DNA from: Methylovulum miyakonense HT12 | GTDB taxonomy: Bacteria; Pseudomonadota; Gammaproteobacteria; Methylococcales; Methylomonadaceae | Reading direction: 5' to 3' | DNA length: 64,000 bases | NCBI RefSeq assembly: GCF_000384075.1 | Contig: NZ_KB913025.1 | Coordinates: 579,448-643,447, forward strand | Translations under genes and position numbers: made by a program | The notes under the pieces: model-generated | What the model saw: the letters and a program-made list of their open reading frames with translations, nothing else | Database searches by the model: none | Told to the model about the DNA's origin: nothing | Part shown: in pieces, positions 39,421-48,830 of the stretch | Position numbering within the stretch: position 1 is the first letter of the stretch | How the letters are laid out: every line of letters starts with the position of its first letter

Positions 39421-40704
39421 TTAACTTAATGGCAATGAGGCCGGCTCTCCCTTACCATAACATTCATCTACAAAACCGTTATAAGCTTCCGTCACCTGTT
39501 CATAGCTTAAATGCGAGGTGCTTCTGCAAAGGATTTCAAGGATACCGATAGTTGTCGGTTTCAATGTTGCGTTGCGTTCTAACATCCTTTCAAAATCAAA
39601 ACTATCGGATATTTTATAGGATTGGCCTTCAGGGCAAGTGGCTGACTCTAAATTGGACGTCAGGCCACGGGGATGCTTTGAGACGAACTTACCCAAATAA
39701 TCCCTTCGCTGCGATATGGATTCATAGGCCCAATTATCATAATAAATGATGGAGACCTTCTTATGTTTCGAAGCCAGTTTAGTGCGGATCCGACGGATTT
39801 TTTCCACTTCTTTCGGAATTTCGGTTTCATCCAGCATAAAAGAGGACAAACTAGGGAAATACAGGCAATGGCCGAATGCTTCCGCTTCCAGGGTTTTTGA
39901 TAAGGGGCGTATGGCCCAACCTGCCGGCAACCGGAAATGCCCCATCTGGACAGACAAGCCTAGCAGCCTCGTAAACTTTGAATTGCCGGTGATCAGGACA
40001 GGCTCCTTGGCCAAGGCACAATCAACAAGGCGGTTTAGCGAATGGTCAAAATGGCGGATGAACCCGGCCAAATCCACATGGGCGTCACCACGCAACAACC
40101 TGGCAATGTAAAGCCAACCAAGCAGGCTAGGATGGGCGCTGTTATCAATACAGAGCTGTTCCCCATACTCAAGCATTTCCCTGGTGTCAATGGCGATGCC
40201 TGGAAACTGCCCAAGCACATCGTCCAGATTCCAGACCGGATGCCGGTAACCACCCGGCCCTTGATAGCGCCCTGCCGCACGGTTCTTGGCTTCCCGTATA
40301 GTCAAGTCCCAAAACAACAAACGTAACTGCCCTTTAAGTTCCACATTGAGCGACTCAATTTCCGACCGGCATAGGTCAAACAGGATGCGGTCATTTTCTT
40401 CATTGATTAACGCCTTTTCTATGGCGAGATATTCTTTCTCTTGCCGCTTTTCAGGGTTGAACGCCGGGTCATTAAGGATCCTATTGCCAAACCTAAAATC
40501 ACCAACAATAAAAAAAGCCTTGCCGTCCAACGTGGAGCTTGCAAGCTCCTTACGGACACGCGGGCTCCAAATCGGCATGCCGCCCACCCCAATCACGCGG
40601 CTAGGTACCGTTAGCTCAGGGAGTTGGCCGGTTGATAATGCGTATCTGAGCCTTACGGCATGGGAAGGCCCGAATATAGGGCGTATTGGAAGATCTTTAG
40701 GCAT
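39421..40704 (-). CDS. protein of unknown function, possibly SGNH-like
   Basis: 427 residues, no signal or membrane segment. GPSHAVRLRYAL near the start and VGDFRFGNR could be blocks I/II of an SGNH hydrolase, and IDNSAHPSLLGWLYIARLL its Asp-x-x-His block, but the match is loose. The C-terminal part has a basic segment (IRTKLASKHKKVSIIYYDNW). Neighbours are unrelated. It may act on polysaccharide or capsule; this is a guess. Confidence 0.5.
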   Translation of the reverse strand: MPKDLPIRPIFGPSHAVRLRYALSTGQLPELTVPSRVIGVGGMPIWSPRVRKELASSTLDGKAFFIVGDFRFGNRILNDPAFNPEKRQEKEYLAIEKALINEENDRILFDLCRSEIESLNVELKGQLRLLFWDLTIREAKNRAAGRYQGPGGYRHPVWNLDDVLGQFPGIAIDTREMLEYGEQLCIDNSAHPSLLGWLYIARLLRGDAHVDLAGFIRHFDHSLNRLVDCALAKEPVLITGNSKFTRLLGLSVQMGHFRLPAGWAIRPLSKTLEAEAFGHCLYFPSLSSFMLDETEIPKEVEKIRRIRTKLASKHKKVSIIYYDNWAYESISQRRDYLGKFVSKHPRGLTSNLESATCPEGQSYKISDSFDFERMLERNATLKPTTIGILEILCRSTSHLSYEQVTEAYNGFVDECYGKGEPASLPLS

Positions 40705-40759
40705 TCAAATTCTCAATATAGATTCAGAAAACGTTAGCCGGATCTGGTTACGCTACCGC

Positions 40760-40881
40760 TACCAACAGTAGGCGTATTAGCCCGACCTTCACAACTTAAG
40801 TGGGTATGCAAAAGTTTTTTAACATTAATTTTTTGTAGCACTCATTCGGCAGCTGGAACGGGTTTGTACCAACAGTAGGCG
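40760..40881. repeat. 15-bp direct repeat pair
   Basis: TACCAACAGTAGGCG occurs at 40760-40774 and 40867-40881; the second copy lies inside repeat D and seems to have come with an insertion. Confidence 0.5.
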
Positions 40882-40977
40882 CATAAGCGATCCGATCCGA
40901 TCCGATCCATTCCGTAACGTTTACAGTGTGCCTATAGGTATTTTGAAACGTTAAGGACGGGGTTTCAAACCCCGTCC
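40855..40977 (+). repeat. two-hairpin dispersed repeat, copy D with insertion
   Basis: GGAACGGGTTTGTAC is broken by about 38 extra bases that include four tandem GATCC units, then resumes as ATTCCGTAACGTTTACAGTG and ends in the perfect GGACGGGGTTT/AAACCCCGTCC hairpin (40955-40977). Confidence 0.65.
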
Positions 40978-41084
40978 TGCCCTAGTCCTTTGTCCATTGG
41001 CTTAACGGTATTGTGCCTAAACCATCTCCCGCACAACATCCTAAAAGTAGGGCGTTATTTTTAACCACACCCTAAACCCTAAGC

Positions 41085-42089
41085 TTATTGGCTTACCGGG
41101 TTGTCAATAAACCGCAGGCGTGCAAACACAGGGTCATGGTCGGACATGGGCAAACCGCTTTTCAGCGGACGGGGGTCAATCGACCATTGCTCGGCTTCCA
41201 CTTTACAGGGGCCGCCCGCTAAAATATGGTCGATACGGTGGTCGGGATGCAAAACGGCATCGACCGGGGGGCTATGGGCCAATACATAGGCATTTTCCAA
41301 TAACGGCGGCTGCAAATCAGTCCCTGTGAACCGGCGGTAACGTTCAGTGTTGGCCGTGGTGTTGAAATCACCCGTGACAATCACTGGCAAACCTTTGGTC
41401 GTGAGACTGGCTATGCGCTGCCGGAACAAGGTCGCGCTAGGTTCCTTATTGGCGGCCGCGTTGTCAAAATGGGTGTTGACGAACATAAACGTAAAACCGC
41501 TGGCCTTCTCACGCAGCAGCACCCAATTGACATAACGGATCATCGACAGTGGGCGATAGCCTAAGGACATCGGCAAATCCGGTGTGTTGCCCAGCCACAA
41601 TTGCCCTGCATCCAATGGCTCAAAGCGTTCGGTTTTAAACAGCAGGGCGGAGTCGCCGTATTGGAAATTGCCTAAATGGTAACTGACCAAGGTGTATTGG
41701 CCTAAAGGCACAATCGCGGCAACGTCACTATCGGCATCCATTTCCTGCAAACCCAACAGATCAGGGGAAAAACTGGCGATGCGCTCGCGGATTTCGGGCA
41801 GGCGTACCGACCAAGGCAGCTCGCCCTTGCCCGTTTCACCGTTGCGGAAACGCGCCGCCATCGCTTCGATAAATGCCGAGCCGTACATAACGTTATAGCT
41901 CAACACTTGTATCGGAGGAGTATCGCAGCTTTGGTTTTTGGCAATGCTAGCGGCATCGGGCAAGCTACGCGCAAAACCGCCACCCGAATAAGCGGCGATA
42001 TATTGCCAACCTTGGAAACGGAGGAATGCCAGCAGGGCAAGCAATAAAAGGGTTAGCGTGATAATGATGCGTTTAAACCAAAGCAGCAT
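41085..42089 (-). CDS. endonuclease/exonuclease/phosphatase family protein, membrane-anchored
   Basis: 334 residues. An N-terminal hydrophobic anchor (IIITLTLLLLALLAFL) precedes an EEP domain: QVLSYNVMYGSAF, LLGLQEMDAD, VIVTGDFNTTANTERY, IDHILAGG and MSDHDPVFARL give the metal and catalytic residues. Substrate may be a phosphodiester outside the cytoplasm; unknown. Confidence 0.82.
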   Translation of the reverse strand: MLLWFKRIIITLTLLLLALLAFLRFQGWQYIAAYSGGGFARSLPDAASIAKNQSCDTPPIQVLSYNVMYGSAFIEAMAARFRNGETGKGELPWSVRLPEIRERIASFSPDLLGLQEMDADSDVAAIVPLGQYTLVSYHLGNFQYGDSALLFKTERFEPLDAGQLWLGNTPDLPMSLGYRPLSMIRYVNWVLLREKASGFTFMFVNTHFDNAAANKEPSATLFRQRIASLTTKGLPVIVTGDFNTTANTERYRRFTGTDLQPPLLENAYVLAHSPPVDAVLHPDHRIDHILAGGPCKVEAEQWSIDPRPLKSGLPMSDHDPVFARLRFIDNPVSQ

Positions 42090-42282
42090 GGGAGTCTCTC
42101 AAGAAAAAGTTATTGCCATCCACTGCGCTGCCTACGTGCAACGGATTATGGAAAAGGCTATATTGCCTGAAAGCAGGACGCTTGGAAATAAGTTAGGAAA
42201 GATCGTTGCATAATCCCTGTAACACAGGTGATGCTAAACTTAAGCCCTTTATAATCAAAAACACCACCTTCTTGCCCTGTTT

Positions 42283-43845
42283 ATGAATAGTTTCCCCGTT
42301 TTTCTCCGCAACCCGTGGTTGCTGCCCATCCTGTCCGGCATTTTCATCGGCACCAGTTACATTCCGTTTCCGCCCTGGGCTTCTTTGTTTGGTTTCGTGC
42401 CGTTGTGGCTGTTTTGGTTGCGGCAAACCCGGCTTAGGCCAGTTTTATGGGGCGGTTTGCTAACGGCGTTTGTGTTCACCTTGATTGGCTTTAATTGGGT
42501 TGCGTTGACGCTGCATCAATTTGCCCATCTGGATTGGCCTTGGGCGATTGTCGGGTTGATGCTGTACGGGGTGATCGCCAATTTGTATGTGCCTGTGGCA
42601 GGGCTGTTCTGGTTTTTGGGAAGGCGTTTCCTGCGCGGGCCAGAGAGGTGGTCATTGTGGCTGATGGCGGTCATCACCGCGTTGTGCGAGGCGAACTCTT
42701 ACACGGTGTTCGACTGGAATTTTGGTTATTCGTGGTACGGCGCGGATTTTCCGGTTTACCAATGGGCGGAACTTATCGGCTTCAGCGGCTTGAGCGCGGT
42801 GACAGTATTGACCAACCTGCCGTTGACGGTGGCTTGGCAACAGCGGCGGCAGCCGTCCGGCAAGTACATCTGTGGTGGTGTCTTGGCGGTTTTTATGGTG
42901 CTGAATTGCGGCGGGCTGTGGTTGAAATCGCGGTTGCCGCCACCGGATGCGGAGCTGAATGCTTTGTTGGTGCAGGCCAGTATCAGCAATAAGGAAAAAA
43001 TCTCGGCGGAAGTGGGCGAAGGCCATCGTGAGGCCATTTGGAAACGCTACACCAGCCTGACGGCGGAGGCGATAGCGGCGCATAAAGATGTGAAAATTGA
43101 TTTTGTCATGTGGCCGGAAACGGCTTACCCGTATTTGTTGGGCGAATGGTTTAAGGATTCCGGGCAATCCCAAGCTTTGTCGGCATTCGTGCGTGGGCAA
43201 CAAGTGCCGCTATTGACGGGGGCATATAGCGTCGACCTAGCCTCCCGGTTAATCACCAATTCCCTGTTCGTCTTGGATAAAAACGGCGCGATTGTCCCGC
43301 CGCACTACAGCAAGTCGATCCTATTGGCCTTTGGCGAATTTATCCCTGGCGAAAGTTATTTTCCTGAAATCCGTAAGTGGTTGCCCGTAACCGGGCATTT
43401 TGCGCGCGGGCCGGGGCCTGAGCAGTTGCTGGCCTTAAATGGTTTTAAAATGGGGGCGCAGATTTGTTACGAAAGCCTGTTCCCTGCGTTTTCGCGTTCC
43501 TTGGCGCAGTTGGGGGCGCAGTTCATCGTCAATGTCACTAACGACTCGTGGTACGGCACTTGGCAGGAGCCTTACCAGCACATGTACATGACGCTGGCGC
43601 GTGGGGTGGAATTCCGCCGCCCGGTGTTGCGGGTGACCAATACGGGCATTTCCACGGTGGGTTTGGCTACTGGCGAAATACTCGAACAATCGCCGCTGGA
43701 ACAGTCTTGGGCTGGCGTTTACCGTATCCCTTACCATAACCAACCTGCCGCGACTTTTTACCAGACTTATTTTTGGTTGCTTCCTTGCCTGTTATGGGCA
43801 ACGTTGCTGGCGTTGCTTTTGTCTGGGATTACGCGGAAAAGCTGA
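42283..43845 (+). CDS. lnt: apolipoprotein N-acyltransferase
   Basis: 520-residue inner-membrane enzyme that adds the third acyl chain to lipoproteins. Six or more membrane segments, then a nitrilase-like periplasmic domain with the triad Glu (LLAFGEFIPGE), Lys (HYSKSILLAF area upstream or the KMGAQICYES lysine) and Cys in GAQICYESLFP. NVTNDSWYGTWQEPYQHMYM is the family signature. Confidence 0.93.
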   Translation: MNSFPVFLRNPWLLPILSGIFIGTSYIPFPPWASLFGFVPLWLFWLRQTRLRPVLWGGLLTAFVFTLIGFNWVALTLHQFAHLDWPWAIVGLMLYGVIANLYVPVAGLFWFLGRRFLRGPERWSLWLMAVITALCEANSYTVFDWNFGYSWYGADFPVYQWAELIGFSGLSAVTVLTNLPLTVAWQQRRQPSGKYICGGVLAVFMVLNCGGLWLKSRLPPPDAELNALLVQASISNKEKISAEVGEGHREAIWKRYTSLTAEAIAAHKDVKIDFVMWPETAYPYLLGEWFKDSGQSQALSAFVRGQQVPLLTGAYSVDLASRLITNSLFVLDKNGAIVPPHYSKSILLAFGEFIPGESYFPEIRKWLPVTGHFARGPGPEQLLALNGFKMGAQICYESLFPAFSRSLAQLGAQFIVNVTNDSWYGTWQEPYQHMYMTLARGVEFRRPVLRVTNTGISTVGLATGEILEQSPLEQSWAGVYRIPYHNQPAATFYQTYFWLLPCLLWATLLALLLSGITRKS

Positions 43846-43895
43846 AATACGGCCTGTCCATTTAGAAAACAGTTATTTTTTACGGGAAACCAACC

Positions 43896-44570
43896 ATGCC
43901 TTTACCTTTGTCCCGCCGCTGGCGTGAATTGCTAATTTTGCTGCTGCTGATGTCCGTCACCACGCCCATTTTCTGGTTGACGGATTTGGACCAGAGGGCG
44001 GCGGCGTTGTTTTATCAAGGGGGCGAAGGGCATTCCGCTTGGGCTTGGGGTGATTGGTGGCTATGGCGTGGTTTGTTTGCTTACGCGCCGAAGGTGCTGG
44101 GTGCTGTTGCGGTGGGGGCTTTGCTGCTTGCCGTCGCCAGTTACGCTGTGGGGCGGTTAACACCTTGGCGGCGGCCTGCTTTGTATATGGCGCTGGTGAT
44201 TGCCCTGGGTTCGGGCGTGGTGGTCAATTGGGTGTTTAAAGACCATTGGGGGCGGCCTAGGCCACTGCATACCAGCGAGTTTGGGGGGCATAACGGTTAT
44301 GTCCCGCCGTTACAAATCGGCGGCACGCCGCATAAGTCGTTCCCGTGCGGGCATTGTTCGGTCGGTTACGCGTTGTTTGCCCTGTATTTCTTATCCCGCA
44401 AACGCAAGGCGTTTTATTTTGCCTTGACGCTGGCCGCAGGATTGGTAATGGGCTTGTCGCGCATGGCGGCGGGAGGGCATTTTATCTCGGATATTTTATG
44501 GTCGGGCTACCTGGTGTTCTTGGTGGCCTGGCTGTTGTATTACGGATGGTACGAACGCGGGCAGGATTAG
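43896..44570 (+). CDS. PAP2-family lipid phosphatase
   Basis: 224-residue membrane protein. The three PAP2 motifs are present: KDHWGRPRP, PCGHCSVGYALF (with SFPCGH) and SRMAAGGHFISDI. About six membrane segments. It may dephosphorylate undecaprenyl pyrophosphate or lipid A. It starts 50 bases after lnt and its end overlaps the MOSC gene on the other strand. Confidence 0.85.
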   Translation: MPLPLSRRWRELLILLLLMSVTTPIFWLTDLDQRAAALFYQGGEGHSAWAWGDWWLWRGLFAYAPKVLGAVAVGALLLAVASYAVGRLTPWRRPALYMALVIALGSGVVVNWVFKDHWGRPRPLHTSEFGGHNGYVPPLQIGGTPHKSFPCGHCSVGYALFALYFLSRKRKAFYFALTLAAGLVMGLSRMAAGGHFISDILWSGYLVFLVAWLLYYGWYERGQD

Positions 44571-45391
44571 ATAGGCGGCTGCTTTTCGCCTGTTTGGAGG
44601 ATGGTGACCGGATCGCCAACGCTTAAAACCCCTGTTTGGTTATGCAAGGCGTTTTGCCCGAAATAGACTTTATTTTGCCATTTGCGGGTGCGGTTGAGCG
44701 TGAATAGCGGTTCTTTGCCAGTTTCTGCGGTGTCCGGGTCGATAGTCGGGATAGAACAGCGTGAACAGGGTTTGGGCAGCCTAAATTCAATCCCGCCAAT
44801 ACGGATTTCACGCCAGCTATCTTCCGCATAACCTGCACAGCCTGAAACAACTACATTAGGGCGGAAACGCGCCATCGGCATGGGCAATTGCATGGCTTCG
44901 TTAAGGCAAGCCAGGGAATTTTCCGAAACCAACAAAAACGGAAAGCCATCGGAAAAAGCGGTCTGGTCACCAGCCAGTGCATAATTGGGGTCAACACGGC
45001 GAATTTCATTGTCCGGAAAATAAACTAGACGGCACTCTTGCCCTAAGGCATCACTGAACCACAGGTCAGCTTCGGTAGAGACATGGCGGGCTATACAAGC
45101 ATCTTCCCAGATGCGGCAGGGCACTTCCCCTCCCTGTGCAGGCATCAATGGCAAGACCAAATCCGCTTTATCCGGAACCGAAATCCGCAGGTGCCGCCCA
45201 ATCAAGGCCGTTTTGATGGCGGCCATTTTAGGTAAGCGGCGTTGGCTGAGGAACTGGCCATCCACGTCAACCAACATCCATTGCCTATCGTATTGCAAAC
45301 CTGTGGTTACGACAGGGCAAGAGGCTACGCTGATGCCCGCTAATGATTTGATCGGATAAATGGTAATCTGGCTGAGGGTGATAATGGCCAT
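44567..45391 (-). CDS. MOSC domain protein (YcbX-like)
   Basis: 274 residues with an N-terminal MOSC beta-barrel (ITLSQITIYPIKSLAGISV) and the C-terminal MOSC core whose conserved cysteine is in RLPKPCSRCSIPTIDPDTA. Members bind molybdenum cofactor and reduce N-hydroxylated compounds. No C-terminal ferredoxin domain, unlike E. coli YcbX. Confidence 0.82.
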   Translation of the reverse strand: MAIITLSQITIYPIKSLAGISVASCPVVTTGLQYDRQWMLVDVDGQFLSQRRLPKMAAIKTALIGRHLRISVPDKADLVLPLMPAQGGEVPCRIWEDACIARHVSTEADLWFSDALGQECRLVYFPDNEIRRVDPNYALAGDQTAFSDGFPFLLVSENSLACLNEAMQLPMPMARFRPNVVVSGCAGYAEDSWREIRIGGIEFRLPKPCSRCSIPTIDPDTAETGKEPLFTLNRTRKWQNKVYFGQNALHNQTGVLSVGDPVTILQTGEKQPPI

Positions 45392-45393
45392 TC

Positions 45394-45795
45394 TTATTTA
45401 AAAACCAGTTTAGTTTGTGTTTCCAGAAGATATTCGCCTAACTCATTGTTGTAGCGGTCAAATTTTATGCCATACCGGTTGTTGGTGTTGTCGGCGATAC
45501 GCACGACTTTTGCTTTAATCACAAAGGTTTTTCCGGTTTTAAATTTGAGGGTTAAAGTCAGCTTCTGGTTAATTTTTAGTTTTTTTTCAGATTCAATCAA
45601 CACCCCCTTACTCGTAATGTCAATCAAGTTAACCGCAAACACTTTCCCGCCATAAAAAAACCCAAGGTCACTGACGGACGCGTCTATATCGGCACGGATA
45701 AAACGTGTGGCAATACGATGGTTTTTGAGTAAATCTTCTGGAAAATTGGCGTTAAAAAGCACATCTAATTCGTCATTTTCGTCGAAATCATTCAT
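45394..45795 (-). CDS. PilZ domain protein
   Basis: 133 residues from ATG 45795. The c-di-GMP motif is visible as RIATRFIRADID (RxxxR) and DITSKGVLIESE (D/N-x-S-x-x-G). YGIKFDRY closes the barrel. It lies two bases before the MOSC gene on the same strand, perhaps cotranscribed. Confidence 0.75.
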   Translation of the reverse strand: MNDFDENDELDVLFNANFPEDLLKNHRIATRFIRADIDASVSDLGFFYGGKVFAVNLIDITSKGVLIESEKKLKINQKLTLTLKFKTGKTFVIKAKVVRIADNTNNRYGIKFDRYNNELGEYLLETQTKLVFK

Positions 45796-45952
45796 AAGCA
45801 AAGAATTCCTGAAGAGGATAAGTCCTCTTAATATCAGCGTGTAAAGATGAAATTTCAAATATGAATTAAGCTTTTATTAGAAAAGCTAAATAATTTTTAT
45901 TGAATCGACTAGAATTACCTCGGTTAAATCTGCCATATTAAGGAAAGAAAGC

Positions 45953-47131
45953 GTGTTATTTAAGGTAATTTTTCACATTTTATGTTTTAATTTTATTTTC
46001 TTTTTCGCTACGGCTTCAGCTAAAAATAAACAAGTTATTGATATTGTTTATTTAACGCAAGAGAAAAGCCCTCCCCATTTTTTATCCAATTTTGATATTT
46101 TTGTCAAAAATAAGGGAATTTTTGGTGCCGAGCTGGCAATCAGTGACAACAATACCACCGGAAAATTTACCAACCAGCAATTTAACTTAAAAAAACTCAT
46201 TGTGCCCGAAGACGGCGCTGCCGATGACGTTTTTGCCAAACAAATTGCAGGGAAGTACCGTTATTTGGTCACCGTCTTGCCTGCGGAACCTCTACTAAAG
46301 ATCGCCGATTTGCCTGCGGCCCAGCAAATGCTGATATTGGATGCAGGGACGACCGATGATGAATTGCGTAACGGGCAATGCCGTAGCAACGTCCTACATC
46401 TGTTGCCGACACGCACCATGCGGACGGATGCATTAGCACAATACATGATGAAGAAACGTTGGACAAAGTGGTTTTTGGTAAGCGGCAAAGCACCAGAAGA
46501 CCTTTTGTTTGCCGAAGCCATCAAACGCTCCGCCAAACGCTTCAATATGGATATTGTCACCGAGAAACCTTGGGAACACACTTACGATGCACGGCGCACC
46601 GTCCAGTCCGATGTAGCCGTATTCAGCCAAGTGGATGACTATGATGTCCTGGTGGTTGCCGATGAACAAGGGGAATTTGGCGAATATTTGGATTACCGGA
46701 CTTGGCTGCCTAGACCCGTGATGGGCACACAAGGCTTGATTGCAACCTCCTGGCATCGCACCCATGAACAATGGGGCGCCATACAACTCCAAAACCGCTT
46801 TAAAGAAAAAGCCGGACGATGGATGGAAGAGGAAGACTATGCGGCGTATCTGGCAATAAGGGCGATAGGTGAAGCGGCGACGCGCACGCAAACCTCAGAA
46901 CTCAATCCGGTAAAAACGTATTTGCTCAGCGACAAATTTGCATTGCAAGGCTATAAGGGCAATCCCTTGTCCTTCAGGAGCTGGGACGGGCAATTGCGGC
47001 AGCCAGTCTTGTTGGCGGCCCCACAGTCATTAGTCACCGTTGCGCCTATCGAAGGTTTTCTGCACCCTAAATCGGAACTTGACACGCTGGGTTTTGACCA
47101 ACCAGAATCAAAATGCCAATGGAACCATTAA
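45953..47131 (+). CDS. ABC substrate-binding protein of PQQ-dependent alcohol dehydrogenase system
   Basis: 392 residues with a signal peptide (LFKVIFHILCFNFIFFFATA). It is a PBP1-type protein of the family found beside PQQ-linked alcohol oxidation genes; recognisable segments are DIVYLTQEKSPPHFLSNF and ATSWHRTHEQWGAIQLQNRF. Start GTG 45953 has AGGA eight bases upstream. It begins a four-gene unit with the beta-propeller, ATPase and permease. No PQQ dehydrogenase is in the window. Confidence 0.78.
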   Translation: MLFKVIFHILCFNFIFFFATASAKNKQVIDIVYLTQEKSPPHFLSNFDIFVKNKGIFGAELAISDNNTTGKFTNQQFNLKKLIVPEDGAADDVFAKQIAGKYRYLVTVLPAEPLLKIADLPAAQQMLILDAGTTDDELRNGQCRSNVLHLLPTRTMRTDALAQYMMKKRWTKWFLVSGKAPEDLLFAEAIKRSAKRFNMDIVTEKPWEHTYDARRTVQSDVAVFSQVDDYDVLVVADEQGEFGEYLDYRTWLPRPVMGTQGLIATSWHRTHEQWGAIQLQNRFKEKAGRWMEEEDYAAYLAIRAIGEAATRTQTSELNPVKTYLLSDKFALQGYKGNPLSFRSWDGQLRQPVLLAAPQSLVTVAPIEGFLHPKSELDTLGFDQPESKCQWNH

Positions 47132-47133
47132 CC

Positions 47134-48093
47134 ATGAAAAAAATGCTTTTAAGCGGTTTATTGTTGACCATGTCAGCCACCGTTACGGCTGAAACCGTGT
47201 TTGTCACCCTGGAAAAGGATAATGCGCTGGCGATTGTTGATCCTGTGGGCGGCAAGTTATTGAAAACAGTACCGGTGGGCCAACGCCCGCGCGGCATTGC
47301 CATCAGCCCTGACAATAAAGTGTTGTACGTCGCCACCAGCGATGAAAACACTATAAAAATCATTGACAGCGAAACCTTGAAAGAACTGGGCAGGCTACCT
47401 TCGGGCGATGACCCTGAAACCTTCGCGCTGAATCCGGCTGGCGACAAACTCTATGTCTCAAATGAAGATGACAGCATGGTCACGGTAATTGACATTGCCA
47501 AAAAGCAAGCCATCAAACAAATCAAAGTCGGCGTGGAACCCGAAGGGATTACCGTCAGCCCTGATAACCGCTGGCTGGTTAGCGCGTCGGAAACCACCAA
47601 TATGGTGCATTGGATAGACACCAAAAACCATGAAATCAGCGAAAACACCTTAGTCGACCCAAGGCCACGCGCCGCCACCTTTACCGCCGATAGCCAACAG
47701 CTTTGGGTAACTTCAGAAATGGCAGGCACCTTGATGGTGTTAGATGTCAACACCAAACAAATCATCAAAACCATTAAATTTGAAGCCACCGGCGTGACTT
47801 CCGACAAAATCCAGCCAGTAGGCATCGCCATTGACAAAGAAAGGCGCCGTGGCTATGTGGCATTAGGGCCTGCAAACCGCGTTGCCGTGGTCAATGCACA
47901 AACCTTTGAAGTGGAAAAAATGCTTCTGGTCGGCTCGCGGGTCTGGAACTTGGCGTTTTCGCCTGACCAAAAGCGCTTATATACCACCAATGGCGTGAGC
48001 AACGACTTGTCGATCATTGACCTTGAAAATATGGCCGTGACCAAATCAGTGGGGGTCGGGACGTATCCTTGGGGAGTCGCGGTAAAACCATGA
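47134..48093 (+). CDS. YVTN-type beta-propeller protein of the PQQ/ABC cluster
   Basis: 319 residues, exported (MKKMLLSGLLLTMSATVTAE). Seven-bladed YVTN/NHL-like repeats recur about every 42 residues: PRGIAISPDNKVLYVATS, PETFALNPAGDKLYVSNE, PEGITVSPDNRWLVSASE. In this conserved cluster it is the periplasmic PQQ-catabolism-associated propeller. ATG 47134 gives the signal peptide; ATG 47113 is also in frame. Confidence 0.85.
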   Translation: MKKMLLSGLLLTMSATVTAETVFVTLEKDNALAIVDPVGGKLLKTVPVGQRPRGIAISPDNKVLYVATSDENTIKIIDSETLKELGRLPSGDDPETFALNPAGDKLYVSNEDDSMVTVIDIAKKQAIKQIKVGVEPEGITVSPDNRWLVSASETTNMVHWIDTKNHEISENTLVDPRPRAATFTADSQQLWVTSEMAGTLMVLDVNTKQIIKTIKFEATGVTSDKIQPVGIAIDKERRRGYVALGPANRVAVVNAQTFEVEKMLLVGSRVWNLAFSPDQKRLYTTNGVSNDLSIIDLENMAVTKSVGVGTYPWGVAVKP

Positions 48094-48830
48094 AGCCAGC
48101 GATTGCCTTATCAATAGAAAATTTAAGCTTTACCTACAGCGGCAAAAAAGTCTTGGATAAGGTCGGTTTTCAAATTCGTGCGGGTGAATGCACCGTCTTA
48201 CTCGGCCCTAACGGGGCGGGCAAAACCACCTTATTTTCCCTAATCACCCGTTTATATGACAGCCATGACGGGCGCATAGAATTATGTGGCTTTGACTTGC
48301 AACGGCAAACCTGCAAGGCATTGGCCAAGCTGGGCATTGTCTTCCAACAGACGACCTTAGACTTAGATTTGTCTGTCATGGACAACCTGTATTACCACGC
48401 CTCTTTGCATGGCATCGGGCGCAAACAAGCACAGCAACAGATCCGGCAGGAACTGGAACGGCTTGATATGTGGGAAAGGAGGCTTGAGAAAATCCGCCAG
48501 CTCAATGGCGGGCATAAACGCCGCGTGGAAATTGCCAGGGCATTGATACACAAACCGTCCTTGTTGTTATTGGACGAACCGACTGTCGGACTGGATGTGC
48601 CGAGCCGGCAAGCGATAGTCGAATATGTCCATCAGCTCAGTAAGGAAAACGGGCTTGCCGTATTATGGGCGAGCCATTTGATTGATGAGATCTATCCCGA
48701 CGATCATTTACTGATCCTACATAAAGGCCATATAAAAGCCAATGGCACCGTAGATGAGGTCTTACGGTTAACTAACACGGCCCACATTAAAGAAGCGTTC
48801 CACAACTTGACGCAAGGGGAAGCAACGTGA
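48090..48830 (+). CDS. ABC ATPase of the PQQ-associated cluster
   Basis: 246 residues. Walker A LLGPNGAGKTTLFSLI; Q-loop FQQTT; signature variant LNGGHKRRVEIARALI instead of LSGGQ; Walker B LLLLDEPTVGLDVPS; H-loop WASHLIDE. ATG 48090 overlaps the propeller stop (ATGA), and its stop overlaps the permease start. Confidence 0.9.
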   Translation: MKPAIALSIENLSFTYSGKKVLDKVGFQIRAGECTVLLGPNGAGKTTLFSLITRLYDSHDGRIELCGFDLQRQTCKALAKLGIVFQQTTLDLDLSVMDNLYYHASLHGIGRKQAQQQIRQELERLDMWERRLEKIRQLNGGHKRRVEIARALIHKPSLLLLDEPTVGLDVPSRQAIVEYVHQLSKENGLAVLWASHLIDEIYPDDHLLILHKGHIKANGTVDEVLRLTNTAHIKEAFHNLTQGEAT

